A DNA stretch of 64,000 bases from Segetibacter sp. (GCF_025963695.1 NZ_JAOQAH010000091.1:62001-126000), one strand, 5' to 3'; counted from the stretch's first letter, positions 1-8,836 are shown. The notes: generated by a model not told the origin, from the sequence alone. Made by a program: numbers and translations.

Positions 1-1
1 A

Positions 2-841
2 GCTTCTGTAAAAGCGTGGAAATGGTCGGAGAGCAACCCCGCAATCGAATACAACCAAAATGCAATCAACCAAAAGTATGAACCAAAAATAACTACGGGA
101 GGTTATGGCGACAGGTCGTTTACCGATGAATGGACCTGGGCAGCAGCAGAGCTGTTTGCAACCACAGCAGACAAGAAGTACTACGATGTATATGCAAAGC
201 AAAAGAAAGACAGCATTTCCCTGCCTTCATGGGGAAGCGTAGAGTTGCTGGGTCACTACACCTTGGCGCGCTTTCAAAAGAAATTTCCGGCTTATGTACA
301 AAACAATCTTAAAATGATCACATCGCAAATTACGAAGCTGGCTGACCGCTATATTTCTAACGTTTCAGGCAATGCTTTTCAAACTATAATGGGACAATCA
401 ATACGCGATTTTAACTGGGGAAGTAGTTCTAATGCAGGCAACCAAGGTATTGTTTTAATAAATGCATACCTGCTTACTAAAGACAAAAAATATATTGATA
501 ATGCCCTAAGCAATCTTGATTATTTACTTGGACGAAATGCCACAGGTTACTCTTTTCTTTCCGGTATTGGAAGCAAGTCGATTATGCACCCCCATCACAG
601 GCCCTCAGTTGCAGATGGGGTTACTGAACCCGTTCCCGGTTTACTGTCTGGCGGCCCAAATCCGGGAAAGCAGGATAAGTGTGCAGGTTACGAGTTTTCC
701 GAACCAGAAACCGCATTTCTAGATCACGACTGTTCTTATTCAACCAATGAAATAGCCATCAACTGGAACTCACCTTTTGTGTATTTGTCAAATGCCATAG
801 AGGCTTTGCAATACAATGTAAAGTATAGTAAAGGCAAATAA
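2..841 (+). CDS. Glycoside hydrolase family 9 (endoglucanase-type), C-terminal part
   Basis: The open frame runs in from before the window, so only the last 279 residues are visible. GH9 enzymes hydrolyse beta-1,4-glucans such as cellulose by an inverting mechanism. Two family signatures can be seen: the HPHHRPS segment (about residues 196-202 of this fragment), and the later region with a conserved Asp (about 241) and the NEIAINWN stretch, which carries the expected catalytic Glu (about 250). EWTWAAAELF near the start is also typical of the (alpha/alpha)6 barrel. No C-terminal T9SS or carbohydrate-binding domain follows the catalytic domain. It probably supports plant-polysaccharide breakdown. 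The family call is firm; exact substrate is inferred. Confidence 0.93.
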   Translation, partial: ASVKAWKWSESNPAIEYNQNAINQKYEPKITTGGYGDRSFTDEWTWAAAELFATTADKKYYDVYAKQKKDSISLPSWGSVELLGHYTLARFQKKFPAYVQNNLKMITSQITKLADRYISNVSGNAFQTIMGQSIRDFNWGSSSNAGNQGIVLINAYLLTKDKKYIDNALSNLDYLLGRNATGYSFLSGIGSKSIMHPHHRPSVADGVTEPVPGLLSGGPNPGKQDKCAGYEFSEPETAFLDHDCSYSTNEIAINWNSPFVYLSNAIEALQYNVKYSKGK

Positions 842-878
842 TTTTTTTTATCCGCCATTTATTAAAAATCCGGCTTTT

Positions 879-898
879 GTTGCGTCGCACCCTTGTAC
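879..898 (+). repeat. Dispersed 20-bp repeat, copy 1 (class 1)
   Basis: GTTGCGTCGCACCCTTGTAC, 37 bp after the GH9 stop codon and in the same orientation. It is followed by a T-rich tail (TTTTTCTTTTT). It is one of 17 intergenic copies in the window. Confidence 0.85.
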
Positions 899-1095
899 TT
901 TTTCTTTTTGCACTGAGCATTTAGAACATTCTGTCGGAGTACGAATTATAACACGATAACATGGTAGTGGAGGAGACAGGTACAAGCAAATGCTGTAAGA
1001 TTTAAACCATGCTGCAATCATTCATAAAGAAAGAAAACTGTATTTTTAGCAAGTATTAATGATCGACAAATTAATTTCTTTGGTTAAATAAAAGT

Positions 1096-1749
1096 ATGGC
1101 ATCAAGAAAGTACAGACCTATTGTAATGAATCGGAATAAAAAGCCGGCGAGAACTTACACGGTTCTACAAAAGATGTTATTGGTAATAGCTGTCCTTGTT
1201 TTGGTTGGAGTTGTGATACTAGTTGTAATACATTTTAAAGACTGGAGTAAAGAAACTGTAAAGACTGAGGAAAAGAGGGTTGATACAGGTGCATTAAAGG
1301 AAACTCCCACTGTTGCTGGTGATAATTTCGAAAAATCGCCTGAAAGAATCAAACAAGCGGAACCGGTTGCCAAAAAAAAATCAGTAACTACAAAGAGAAC
1401 TACCCAGGAAATTACAATACCAGCAATTCAAAAATCGGTTGAAGATTTGTCAGATGCCGGTGTAACCCCAACTAAAAAGGTGAAAGAGGTTAAGGAGGTA
1501 AGCAATGAAAAGATGTTGGAGATATTAAACGAACTTAAGATGGAAAAGGCGTATGCGCCTAACTCAGCTAAATGTGTTTCAATACGTATTGTTAGCAGCA
1601 GCAATGCTGAGAACGGTTATAAGATTGCAAAGTTTTTGAGAGCCAACGGTTATGTGATTTCGGGGAGAGAGGTAGTTAAGGGAAACCAAGACGGAATTAA
1701 AATAACTACAGTTGGCCCCTGTATTAAATTGGCAATAGGAACACTATAG
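1096..1749 (+). CDS. Single-pass membrane protein of unknown function
   Basis: 217 residues. A basic N-terminus (residues 1-26) is followed by one strongly hydrophobic segment (about 28-46). A Lys/Glu/Thr-rich linker (50-150) leads to a compact C-terminal domain (about 158-217) containing NGYKIAKFLRANGYVISGRE. The topology, a short cytoplasmic tail, one anchor, a charged linker and a small periplasmic domain, resembles proteins carrying SPOR-like domains, but the SPOR signature is not clear, so no function is assigned. It stands alone between the GH9 gene and a convergent DUF1697 gene. The ATG at 1096 fits the position of the basic tail before the anchor. Confidence 0.75.
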   Translation: MASRKYRPIVMNRNKKPARTYTVLQKMLLVIAVLVLVGVVILVVIHFKDWSKETVKTEEKRVDTGALKETPTVAGDNFEKSPERIKQAEPVAKKKSVTTKRTTQEITIPAIQKSVEDLSDAGVTPTKKVKEVKEVSNEKMLEILNELKMEKAYAPNSAKCVSIRIVSSSNAENGYKIAKFLRANGYVISGREVVKGNQDGIKITTVGPCIKLAIGTL

Positions 1750-1774
1750 GCCTGGCGTCTTTATAACCCCTTAG

Positions 1775-2323
1775 CTAATTTGTGTTTGCTAAATCTAAAA
1801 GTTTATTTACCGTTCTCCAATTTCTTGTGGTTGCAGTTAGCTTTAATTTATTCTCGAAGAAGTTGTTGCTTAGTTTGGTAATTCCATATCCCAAAGGGCA
1901 ATACAAATAAATCTCTTTCTCTATAATTATAAACCTGTCAGGGGCGAAGTTCAAGTGCGAGATTTTATCTATTTTATCCTTGTCAGCAACGTCCGCAAGA
2001 AAAGTAAGATGTAGCTTTTCTTCATCAACGTCTGCTTCGTTAAGAAACGGGTTAGCAGTTATTGCTTTTTCTAATTCCGTTAGGGTTCTAATTATAACAG
2101 GTACTTCGAAACCATAAGTTTCTACAATTGCTCTCCTGATTGTATTTGAAAGGTCAACTGACGATGCTTTCGGGGCCGCGTTAAAAATAACATTACCACT
2201 TTGTATGTACGTCGTTACCGTTTCAAACCCAAGTTTTTCAAACATTGCTTTTAATCCAGCCATTTCAATTTTATGATGTCCGCCCACGTTGATACCTCTT
2301 AATATAGTTATAAATGTTTCCAT
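1775..2323 (-). CDS. DUF1697 domain protein
   Basis: 182 residues, the usual length for DUF1697. It opens with METFITILRGINVGGHHKI, the characteristic start of the family (ILRGINVGG), and continues with the conserved YIQSGNVIF segment (about 40-48). The molecular function of the family is not established. It is a single-gene unit, with a TACTTTTG box about 22 bp upstream of the ATG. Confidence 0.9.
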   Translation of the reverse strand: METFITILRGINVGGHHKIEMAGLKAMFEKLGFETVTTYIQSGNVIFNAAPKASSVDLSNTIRRAIVETYGFEVPVIIRTLTELEKAITANPFLNEADVDEEKLHLTFLADVADKDKIDKISHLNFAPDRFIIIEKEIYLYCPLGYGITKLSNNFFENKLKLTATTRNWRTVNKLLDLANTN

Positions 2324-2345
2324 GCAAGATTTGATAGGTGCGTTA

Positions 2346-2353
2346 CAAAAGTA
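2346..2353 (-). promoter_or_regulatory. Bacteroidota -7 box (TACTTTTG) for the DUF1697 gene
   Basis: Read on the minus strand this is TACTTTTG, an exact match to the TAnnTTTG -7 consensus of Bacteroidota. It lies 22 bp before the start codon at 2323, implying a leader of roughly 15 nt. No clear -33 element was identified. Confidence 0.5.
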
Positions 2354-2440
2354 GTTTTAAGTAAAAGCAAGGCTGCAGCATTTTAATTTTTAGATACTAC
2401 CGCCAAAATAATTTGAGAGACTAATGAAAACAGGGTTAAA

Positions 2441-2482
2441 AAAAACCTTCCTTTCTGGTTTAACAGAAAAAGGAAGGTTTTT
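2441..2482. terminator. Bidirectional hairpin terminator
   Basis: AAAAACCTTCC is matched by GGAAGGTTTTT on the other arm, giving an inverted repeat with A/T tracts on both sides. It lies downstream of the gene ending at 2525 on the minus strand and in the upstream region of the DUF1697 gene. The natural reading is a terminator for the 2525-3001 gene. Confidence 0.7.
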
Positions 2483-2524
2483 ATCTATAGCGTAATACCG
2501 AGCGACTTTTTGGCTAAGAAAAGA

Positions 2525-3001
2525 CTAACGGGCGGACCGGCCTGTTATATTAATCCTCATCTCCTCTAACTCGCGCAATCTTTTTTGTTTTTTCTCCAGT
2601 TGCGAAGCAAGCTTCTTAATCCTGTTATTCTTGTCCTTTATTTTATCCTCAGCTTTTTCTACGTCCTCAGCTTCGTCAAGCGCTTTGTTCGCTTTCTTTT
2701 TTGCTTTTTTAGCGTCCCCTAAGTCTCCTCCTGTTGCTTTTGCCGCCTCTTCGCTGCTTTCAATAGCTGCCCGTTGGGCCTGCGAATTTTGGGAAACAAC
2801 GTTTTGCTGAAGACCCGGTAGCTCGTTTTTGGCTTCAGCTAACTTTAGGTTTATGTCAGCAATGTCCCTGTTTACTTCTGCGTATTCTTTGTTTAATTTA
2901 AGCGTGTCTTCCGCTTTTTTATATTTCTGGGAAGAAGCATCCAGGTTGGCAGCTATAACCAGGCAAAAAATAGTGATAATCCGGTAAGTCAGTGTTCTCA
3001 T
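2525..3001 (-). CDS. Secreted coiled-coil protein, unknown function
   Basis: 158 residues. An N-terminal signal peptide (hydrophobic about 5-22, cleavage near DASS-QK) is followed by an almost entirely Lys/Glu/Ala-rich helical region. Heptad-like spacing suggests coiled coil through about 35-150 (for example KKAKKKANKALDEAEDVEKA). No enzymatic motif is visible. It is probably periplasmic and may have a structural or spacer role. It is not in an obvious operon and is followed by the terminator at 2441-2482. Confidence 0.75.
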   Translation of the reverse strand: MRTLTYRIITIFCLVIAANLDASSQKYKKAEDTLKLNKEYAEVNRDIADINLKLAEAKNELPGLQQNVVSQNSQAQRAAIESSEEAAKATGGDLGDAKKAKKKANKALDEAEDVEKAEDKIKDKNNRIKKLASQLEKKQKRLRELEEMRINITGRSAR

Positions 3002-3074
3002 AAAAAGTGTAATTACGGTTTTAAATAAATTAAAAGATTGTTTTAAAATTTCTTCCTTCTGTTGTTTTAAGAAC

Positions 3075-3200
3075 TTAAGCTATCCTGTTATTGTAATTAT
3101 TTTTCGGTTCAACTTCCATAAAATATAATGCCTTTCCCGTATTTAGCTCACATCTTCTTATGCCCCAGGTTTTGAGCTGTTGGTTTAATGCTAGCAGCAT
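3075..3200 (-). CDS. Possible 41-residue ORF or gene remnant
   Basis: A short minus-strand frame reads MLLALNQQLKTWGIRRCELN and then GKALYFMEVEPK before its stop. The composition looks protein-like, and coding-like residues continue nine codons upstream of the ATG, which may mean a truncated older gene. It lies in the 535-bp stretch between 3001 and 3537 that otherwise holds only the hairpin at 3373 and a repeat copy. The family is not recognised and coding status is uncertain. Confidence 0.3.
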   Translation of the reverse strand: MLLALNQQLKTWGIRRCELNTGKALYFMEVEPKNNYNNRIA

Positions 3201-3372
3201 GGAAGTATTATATAAAGAAACTACCAGTTTTTGTTACAATAAAAGAAATGAAAAAGAGCTTTCTGGCTATTAGACGCGGACTTACAGTAAAAGATTAATT
3301 TATCGTCAGTAGTTTTAAAGAGGTTTTTACTTGCTGAAGTAACTCGTTTATAATGCCTGCTACTACCTCGTC

Positions 3373-3392
3373 GGCGGGGCCGAAACCCCGCC
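3373..3392. repeat. GC-rich hairpin in an AT-rich intergenic region
   Basis: GGCGGGG and CCCCGCC form a perfect 7-bp stem around a CCGAAA loop. There is no T-run after it, so a classical terminator is unlikely. It sits 145 bp upstream of the esterase start. Confidence 0.5.
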
Positions 3393-3456
3393 ATATAAAG
3401 CTTTGAAAATTAATACTACTAGCTATCTTCGTAAACAAGCTGAAGCTTAAAAAAAT

Positions 3457-3476
3457 GTAAAAGGGTGCGACGCAAG
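3457..3476 (-). repeat. Dispersed 20-bp repeat, copy 2 (class 1)
   Basis: On the minus strand CTTGCGTCGCACCCTTTTAC, followed by ATTTTTTT. It is one of only two copies not located behind a gene end: it lies between divergent genes, 60 bp before the esterase start. Confidence 0.75.
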
Positions 3477-3536
3477 AATGTTGAAAAAACACGAAAAGAT
3501 GACTTCCTAAGTATAAAACCTATAATAAACCTTGCT

Positions 3537-4397
3537 ATGAGAAAAATTACTTGCCTGCTTTTTATTTCCTGCGTTTGTTCGTTGCTACAAGCTCAAACGG
3601 GAAAGGTGATGGACAACCTTTCGCTGAAGAGTAAGATCTTGAACATGGATAGGAAGTTCGCCATTTATCTTCCGCCTGATTACGAGACCTCGCAACGGAG
3701 CTACCCGGTTTTATACCTGCTACATGGAGCCGGCGATGATCATACAGGTTGGGTGCAGTTTGGCGAAGTGTTAAGCATTACGGATAAGGCGATAAAAGAT
3801 GGATCGGCAACACCAATGATTATTGTAATGCCAGATGCAAATACCGGCAAGCGCGGTTATGAAAATGACGTAACTAATAAGTGGAGATACGAAGATTTCT
3901 TTTTTCAGGAATTGATGCCTTTTGTAGAAAAAACTTATAGAATAAAAACAGAGAAAAGGTACAGGGCCATTTCTGGTTTATCGATGGGGGGTGGCGGCAC
4001 TTTTACTTATGCACTACATCATCCCGAATTATTTTCATCGGCTTGTCCGTTAAGTGCAGCCACCGGTCCACTTAACCTGGAGGATGCCAAAACACGTTTG
4101 ATACAGGTTAATCCACAGCTCGCCGATACAGCCATCAATTCATATTTCAAACGGCAAAGTGTTTTGTCTCTTATCAATAATGTGCCCGATAGTCTTAAAA
4201 AAGCAGTTCGCTGGTACATCGACATCGGTGATGACGATTTTTTGTATGAAGGAAATAACCTGGTGCATACTGCTATGAAAAAAAAGGATATTCCGCATGA
4301 GTTTCGCATTCGCGACGGGGCACATAATTGGACTTATTGGAGAACTTCACTAGTTGATGTTCTTGAATTTGTTTCCCGCAGTTTTCACCAGTTTTAG
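3537..4397 (+). CDS. Secreted esterase D/feruloyl-esterase-like hydrolase
   Basis: 286 residues from the ATG at 3537. A longer frame from 3465 exists, but only the 3537 start puts a good signal peptide at the N-terminus (MRKITCLLFISCVCSLLQAQ). The alpha/beta-hydrolase core shows the oxyanion segment YLLHGAGDDHTGW (about 60-72), the nucleophile elbow GLSMGG (Ser about 149) and a C-terminal His in GAHNWTYW. These are hallmarks of the putative esterase family (PF00756), which includes feruloyl and acetyl-xylan esterases. It probably acts in the periplasm or outside the cell on ester-linked plant material. The nearby GH9 gene makes a polysaccharide role plausible, but this is inference. Confidence 0.88.
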   Translation: MRKITCLLFISCVCSLLQAQTGKVMDNLSLKSKILNMDRKFAIYLPPDYETSQRSYPVLYLLHGAGDDHTGWVQFGEVLSITDKAIKDGSATPMIIVMPDANTGKRGYENDVTNKWRYEDFFFQELMPFVEKTYRIKTEKRYRAISGLSMGGGGTFTYALHHPELFSSACPLSAATGPLNLEDAKTRLIQVNPQLADTAINSYFKRQSVLSLINNVPDSLKKAVRWYIDIGDDDFLYEGNNLVHTAMKKKDIPHEFRIRDGAHNWTYWRTSLVDVLEFVSRSFHQF

Positions 4398-4558
4398 TTG
4401 GGGCCAACCGTGGTTCGCCAAAATCCGATATTTATAAAAACGTCATTTTTTTTGAATGAAACAAAGCGCATACAATTTGCACTTATTCTTCTGCGTAGCA
4501 AATTCTTGCGCTAATTTTGAACGCGGATCGGGATATTAGTAGGGATAAAAATACATGT

Positions 4559-5500
4559 ATGAAAGCTATTATATTAAACGAAGCAGGTGGTACTGAGAAT
4601 CTTGTAGTCACAGAACTGCCTATGCCGGTTTTAAAAGAAGGTGAGGTTTTGGTAAAAGTAAAAGCAATAGGCATAAACCCTGTAGATATTAAAACACGGA
4701 AAGGACTAGCCCTTTATAATAAATTAAAGGAAGAAGCACCGGTTATTTTAGGGTGGGATATTGCAGGCGAGGTAGTAGAAGTAGGACCTGGTGTAACCAA
4801 TCTTGAAGAGGGTGATGAAGTGTTTGGAATGGTAAACTTTCCGGGACATGGAAAGGCATATGCTGAATACGTGGCTGCCCCTGCAAATCACCTGGCCGAA
4901 ATGTCTGAACTTATTACTCCCCAGGAAGCCGTGGCGGGTACCCTTGCAGCTCTAACGGCATGGCAGGTTTTAATTGACCAGGCAAATGTACAGCCGGGTG
5001 AAAAAGTATTAATTCATGCAGCAGCGGGCGGGGTAGGGCATTATGCGGTACAAATTGCAAAATACCTTGGAGCACACGTAATAGGTACAGCATCCGATCC
5101 AAACTACGATTTTGTAAAAGAGCTGGGTGCCGACGAGTTTGTAGATTATACACAAGGAGCCTTTGAAGATTCTATAGAAGATGTAGATGTGGTTTTTGAT
5201 ACAGTTGGCGGTTCAAATCCGCTTCGTTCTCTTAAGGTGTTAAAAGAAGGTGGACGCCTGGTAGCTATAGCCGGAGGCATAACAGAAGAATTAACACAAT
5301 TAGCCGAAAAGCGAAATATAAAGGCAATAGCATACCTGGTGCATTCTAATGGAGACGATATGGAACAAATAGCCGAGCTACTTGAAGCCGGTACTTTAAA
5401 ATCGCACGTATCTAAAGAGTATTCTTTTGAGCAGGTAGCAGAAGCCCATAAGCAAATTGAAACAGGAAAGACCAGGGGTAAGATAGTGATCGTATTATAG
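4559..5500 (+). CDS. Zinc-independent MDR oxidoreductase (quinone oxidoreductase-like)
   Basis: 313 residues from the ATG at 4559, which gives the usual MKAIILNEAGG start; the open frame extends to 4517, but the extra residues are untypical. The N-terminal GroES-like domain includes GWDIAGEVVEVGPG (about 66-79). The Rossmann domain has the NADP-binding AAAGGVGHYAVQIAK (about 147-161). The structural zinc cysteines of true alcohol dehydrogenases are absent, which points to the quinone reductase/enoyl reductase branch. It is monocistronic, with a repeat copy 65 bp after the stop. The physiological substrate is unknown. Confidence 0.88.
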   Translation: MKAIILNEAGGTENLVVTELPMPVLKEGEVLVKVKAIGINPVDIKTRKGLALYNKLKEEAPVILGWDIAGEVVEVGPGVTNLEEGDEVFGMVNFPGHGKAYAEYVAAPANHLAEMSELITPQEAVAGTLAALTAWQVLIDQANVQPGEKVLIHAAAGGVGHYAVQIAKYLGAHVIGTASDPNYDFVKELGADEFVDYTQGAFEDSIEDVDVVFDTVGGSNPLRSLKVLKEGGRLVAIAGGITEELTQLAEKRNIKAIAYLVHSNGDDMEQIAELLEAGTLKSHVSKEYSFEQVAEAHKQIETGKTRGKIVIVL

Positions 5501-5565
5501 GCGGGGTAGGTTTAAGGGCGGATGTTTCTATTTGTTTGCCAACAAGAGTTGGCTATTGCGCTTTT

Positions 5566-5585
5566 CTTGCGTCGCACTCTTGTAC
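5566..5585 (+). repeat. Dispersed 20-bp repeat, copy 3 (class 1)
   Basis: CTTGCGTCGCACTCTTGTAC, 65 bp after the MDR gene stop and in the same orientation, followed by TCGTTTTTCTTTTTT. The rest of the 302-bp gap (5501-5802) contains only the putative trhO promoter box. Confidence 0.85.
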
Positions 5586-5693
5586 TCGTTTTTCTTTTTT
5601 CAGCAACAATTCCGGCCTGTCTTTTTACTTTATAAGACGCTGCAACAAACTCTTAAATTACCCGCGGTTCCTACTACGTAAAAAACGCTTTGT

Positions 5694-5701
5694 TATTTTT
5701 G
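5694..5701 (+). promoter_or_regulatory. Possible -7 box (TATTTTTG) upstream of trhO
   Basis: TATTTTTG matches the Bacteroidota TAnnTTTG consensus. It would give a leader of about 95 nt before the ATG at 5803. No -33 element is obvious, so this is tentative. Confidence 0.35.
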
Positions 5702-5802
5702 TCCAATAATTTGCCTGTAATGCAAGCAGGTTCGTTTATAATGGAACATTTATTTGCTTATTATAAAAGCAAATAGTAAGTGTCTGAAAATGTAAATAAA
5801 CT

Positions 5803-6867
5803 ATGGCAGTACTACATAACCGCGTTTCTCAAAAAGAGCTGAAGGAACGTTTATACCAGGAAACAGAACCCCGAACTACAATCAGTTTTTATCAATATCA
5901 TCACATTTTAAATCCACAGGAGTTCAGAGACGAATTGTACAAAGGGTTGGATCCTTTAAAGGTATTTGGTCGCATATATGTTGCCGAAGAGGGGATCAAC
6001 GCACAAGTAAGTGTACCTCAGTCTGACTACGAAGCCTTTAAAAATTTCTTGTATTCATACAACTTTCTTACTGGAATAAGATTAAACATTGCGGTAGATG
6101 ATGACGGTAAATCTTTTTGGGTGTTGAAAATAAAGGTGCGGGAAAAAATTGTAGCTGACGGCATTGAAGATCCTGGTTTTAGTATGGAGCGGAAAGGTAA
6201 ATATGTGAATGCCCAACAGATGAATCAATTGCTTCAGGATGAAGACACAATCGTAGTTGACATGCGCAATCATTATGAATACGAGGTAGGTCATTTTGTA
6301 AAAGCTATAGAGGTTGCCAGTGATACTTTTAGAGAACAACTACCAATGGCGGTAGCGCTTTTAAAAGATAAAAAAGACAAAAACATAATTATGTATTGCA
6401 CCGGAGGTATACGTTGCGAAAAGGCAAGCGCGTACATGCTGCATAATGGTTTTAATAATGTTTTTCATCTTGAAGGCGGCATTATTAATTACGCAAAAGA
6501 GGTTAAGGAAAATAAATTGGATAGCAGGTTTGTAGGAAAGAATTTCGTTTTCGATAATAGGCTAGGAGAGCGGATAACAGAAGATGTAATCGCTAAATGC
6601 CATCAATGCGGTAAACCGGCAGATACTCATACCAACTGTAATAACGACTCGTGTCATTTGCTGTTTATACAATGCAATGAATGTTCAAAAAAATATGACG
6701 CTTGTTGTACCCCTCAATGTCAGGCAGTATATAACCTTCCGCTGGAGGAGCAAAGAAAATTGCGTGAAGGAAAACAAAATGGAATAATGGTTTTTAATAA
6801 ATCTAAGCAGCGGTTAAGGCCTAAGCTAAATGAATCGGCTTTTGTTTTGCAAGACCCTGAAATTTGA
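5803..6867 (+). CDS. trhO: tRNA uridine(34) hydroxylase TrhO (YceA, rhodanese family)
   Basis: 354 residues, full length for the family. TrhO makes 5-hydroxyuridine at wobble position 34 of certain tRNAs in an O2-dependent way. The N-terminal domain holds [17 protein letters not shown] (about 56-72). The rhodanese domain (about 137-235) contains [14 protein letters not shown] and the active-site loop [12 protein letters not shown] with the reactive Cys about 199. The C-terminal part carries a Cys-rich segment ([14 protein letters not shown], then CCTPQC) that may bind a metal. The gene is followed by a clear terminator. Confidence 0.93.
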   Translation: MAVLHNRVSQKELKERLYQETEPRTTISFYQYHHILNPQEFRDELYKGLDPLKVFGRIYVAEEGINAQVSVPQSDYEAFKNFLYSYNFLTGIRLNIAVDDDGKSFWVLKIKVREKIVADGIEDPGFSMERKGKYVNAQQMNQLLQDEDTIVVDMRNHYEYEVGHFVKAIEVASDTFREQLPMAVALLKDKKDKNIIMYCTGGIRCEKASAYMLHNGFNNVFHLEGGIINYAKEVKENKLDSRFVGKNFVFDNRLGERITEDVIAKCHQCGKPADTHTNCNNDSCHLLFIQCNECSKKYDACCTPQCQAVYNLPLEEQRKLREGKQNGIMVFNKSKQRLRPKLNESAFVLQDPEI

Positions 6868-6913
6868 ACCGCTATATTTATAGCTTTAATAGTACCCTTA
6901 ATATCATTTAACT

Positions 6914-6942
6914 AAAAAACCTCCTTTAGCCGGAGGTTTTTT
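6914..6942 (+). terminator. Rho-independent terminator after trhO
   Basis: AAAAAACCTCC, loop, GGAGGTTTTTT forms a strong stem with A and T tracts, starting about 47 bp after the trhO stop. The remainder of the 400-bp gap to 7270 holds a doubtful GTG-start frame and the leader repeats at 7197-7263. Confidence 0.85.
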
Positions 6943-7196
6943 AGTTGCTGTCGCTTTCGAGGTGGTGGCCGCAAGCTCTCGCTCTTATACATTTCTTTAC
7001 ACTTTTTCGAACCTTTTTAAAAACATAGCCTCGAATTGGGAAGAAGTAAGATTTTGGGAAAGTGTCTTATTGGGCTATGCTTTTACCTTCCATACTTATG
7101 TTGTTGGTATAAACTACCCTTTCTTTGTTATGTTATCAACAACGGTCCAAAAAAGGGAAGACATCCCGGTTGAAGAATAACAAAAGCAAAATTAAA

Positions 7197-7263
7197 AACC
7201 CTTAATCCAAAACCCAACTAACTTATCCAACATCCTTAATTCGAAACCCTTAATCCAAAACCC
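7197..7263 (+). repeat. Duplicated AACCCTTAATCCAAAACCC leader repeat
   Basis: Two perfect 19-bp copies (7197-7215 and 7245-7263) flank a related ACATCCTTAATTCGAAA stretch. The second copy ends 6 bp before the sigma-factor ATG, so the repeats probably form its 5' leader. Similar C/A-rich CCTTAAACC-type leaders occur before parB and hldE. Confidence 0.7.
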
Positions 7264-7269
7264 CCAACT

Positions 7270-7851
7270 ATGAACTTTTTTACCCAGGCAACAGACAACC
7301 AACTTGTACAATCATTTCAGGCAGGCAACAACAATGCATTAGAAGTTTTAGTAAACCGTCACAAAGACAAAATTTTTACTTCTATCAACATTTTAGTAAA
7401 AGATAAGTACCTGGCTGAAGATTTATTCCAGGATGTATTTATCAAAATCATAGATACTCTTAGAAAAAACAATTACAATGAAGAAGGGAAGTTTTTGCCG
7501 TGGGCGACTCGTATAGCCCATAACCTTTGTGTTGACCATTTTAGAAAAGTGAAGCGTACACCAACAATTACAACAAGCGATGACAGTGACATTTTTGAAG
7601 TAATAAATGTAGGAGCTCATAGCGCCGATAGAGCGATTATGAAATGTCAAAGTCACGATAGGGTTCGTCAACTTTTAGACTTGTTACCTGAGGAGCAGAG
7701 AGAGGTTATTGTTCTTCGTCATTATGCTGATCTTAGTTTTAGAGAGATTGCAGCCATGACAAATTGTAGCATCAATACAGCACTTGGCCGTATGCGATAT
7801 GGTTTATTGAGCATGAGAAAAATGATCGCTGAAAAACAGATGTCGTTATAA
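7270..7851 (+). CDS. ECF RNA polymerase sigma factor (RpoE family)
   Basis: 193 residues. Region 2 (about 24-95) contains DKYLAEDLFQDVFIKI and the core-binding/-10 recognition helix FLPWATRIAHNLCVDHFRK. Region 4 (about 130-182) has LLPEEQREVIVLRHYADLSF followed by a helix-turn-helix, FREIAAMTNCSINTALGRMR. It redirects RNA polymerase to alternative promoters. No anti-sigma gene is adjacent, which is common for the housekeeping-like ECF group in Bacteroidota. The leader is a repeated C/A-rich sequence with no Shine-Dalgarno, and a terminator follows 54 bp downstream. Confidence 0.93.
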   Translation: MNFFTQATDNQLVQSFQAGNNNALEVLVNRHKDKIFTSINILVKDKYLAEDLFQDVFIKIIDTLRKNNYNEEGKFLPWATRIAHNLCVDHFRKVKRTPTITTSDDSDIFEVINVGAHSADRAIMKCQSHDRVRQLLDLLPEEQREVIVLRHYADLSFREIAAMTNCSINTALGRMRYGLLSMRKMIAEKQMSL

Positions 7852-7905
7852 ATTAAACAGATTTATTTATACAATTCTTTGTAACCGAGTTGTATTCATC
7901 AAAAC

Positions 7906-7935
7906 AAAAGACCTCCGAAATTGGGAGGTTTTTTA
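7906..7935 (+). terminator. Rho-independent terminator after the sigma factor
   Basis: ACCTCC, short loop, GGAGGT followed by TTTTTT. It ends the sigma-factor transcript. Confidence 0.8.
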
Positions 7936-8037
7936 ATGTCTGGTAGATATTTCTCGCAGAAAACGCGGAAGACGCGGAAAAATAATTTGTGTTTAGAGGC
8001 TTCGATAAGAAAAGATGGCTGAATAGAATTTCTTAAA

Positions 8038-8057
8038 GTATAAGGGAGTGACACAAC
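8038..8057 (-). repeat. Dispersed 20-bp repeat, copy 4 (class 2)
   Basis: On the minus strand GTTGTGTCACTCCCTTATAC, 40 bp downstream of the phosphoesterase stop and in the same orientation. It is the GTG-T-CAC dyad variant. Confidence 0.8.
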
Positions 8058-8097
8058 AAAAGCTGGGCAAAGGCCCAATTGTTTGCGCCAAAAAAAA

Positions 8098-8835
8098 CTA
8101 CAGTTCGAACATGTAAAATGGCAGGGTATAGCCGGCTTTCAGTAAAATAGGTTTTGCAACGTTAAAGACTTTTACACCTCCGGCAGCTTCACCTTCTAAC
8201 GTACCCACATGCGCGTGGCCATGAAATGCAGCAGTAACTCCGCGACGAGAAAGCGGTTCGGCAAGCCGGGAAGAACCCAAGAACGGAAAAATGGCTTCCG
8301 GTTCGCCTATCACTGTAGCCTTTATGGGAGAATAATGCAGAACTGCAACTTTTTTTATGTTTGGATAATCTCCGTCCAGGCGTGCAAGCGCCCGGTCTAA
8401 ATGTAAAGCCTCCTCAACCGCTTCCTGCACAAAAGCTTTCATTGCTCCTTCGCCAAACATCGACAGCATATGACTGTCAAAACCTCCGCCAAATCCCTTT
8501 ACACCAGCAAAGCCAACTCCGGCAATCACCACCGACTCCCCGTTTAAAATGTGCACGTTTTCGTTCTGCACAATTTGCCTTATTAATTTATGCCGGCCCT
8601 TTTCATAGTCGTGGTTACCCAAGACCCCCACAACAGGAACCGTACAAGCTTTCAGTTCTTCTGCTAACACCTGGGCCTCCTCCTCGTCGCCTGTATCTGT
8701 AAGATCTCCACAAATCAGCACTACATCAGCTTGTTTAGATACTTCTTTAAACCAGCTAACCCACCTGCCTTTGTCAGTTTCCTTTACATGAATGTCTGCA
8801 ATTGCTGCTATGCGTATTTTTTTGGTTTCTTCCAT
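8098..8835 (-). CDS. Calcineurin-like metallophosphoesterase
   Basis: 245 residues from the ATG whose complement is at 8833-8835. An upstream in-frame ATG at 8961 is rejected because it overlaps the preceding gene by over 100 bp and adds non-family residues. All metal-binding blocks are present: AIADIHV (about 11-17), CGDLTDTG, GNHDYEKGRH, HYSPI and HGHAHVG. These coordinate two metals for phosphoester hydrolysis. The start lies 1 bp beyond the stop of the nucleotidyltransferase gene, so the two are probably translationally coupled. The substrate is unknown. Confidence 0.9.
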   Translation of the reverse strand: MEETKKIRIAAIADIHVKETDKGRWVSWFKEVSKQADVVLICGDLTDTGDEEEAQVLAEELKACTVPVVGVLGNHDYEKGRHKLIRQIVQNENVHILNGESVVIAGVGFAGVKGFGGGFDSHMLSMFGEGAMKAFVQEAVEEALHLDRALARLDGDYPNIKKVAVLHYSPIKATVIGEPEAIFPFLGSSRLAEPLSRRGVTAAFHGHAHVGTLEGEAAGGVKVFNVAKPILLKAGYTLPFYMFEL

Positions 8836-8836
8836 A

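Noticed and set aside
6962-7180. 72-codon plus-strand frame between trhO and the sigma factor
   Set aside because: GTG start directly after a terminator, no recognisable domain, and composition unlike neighbours. The region is better explained as leader and spacer DNA.
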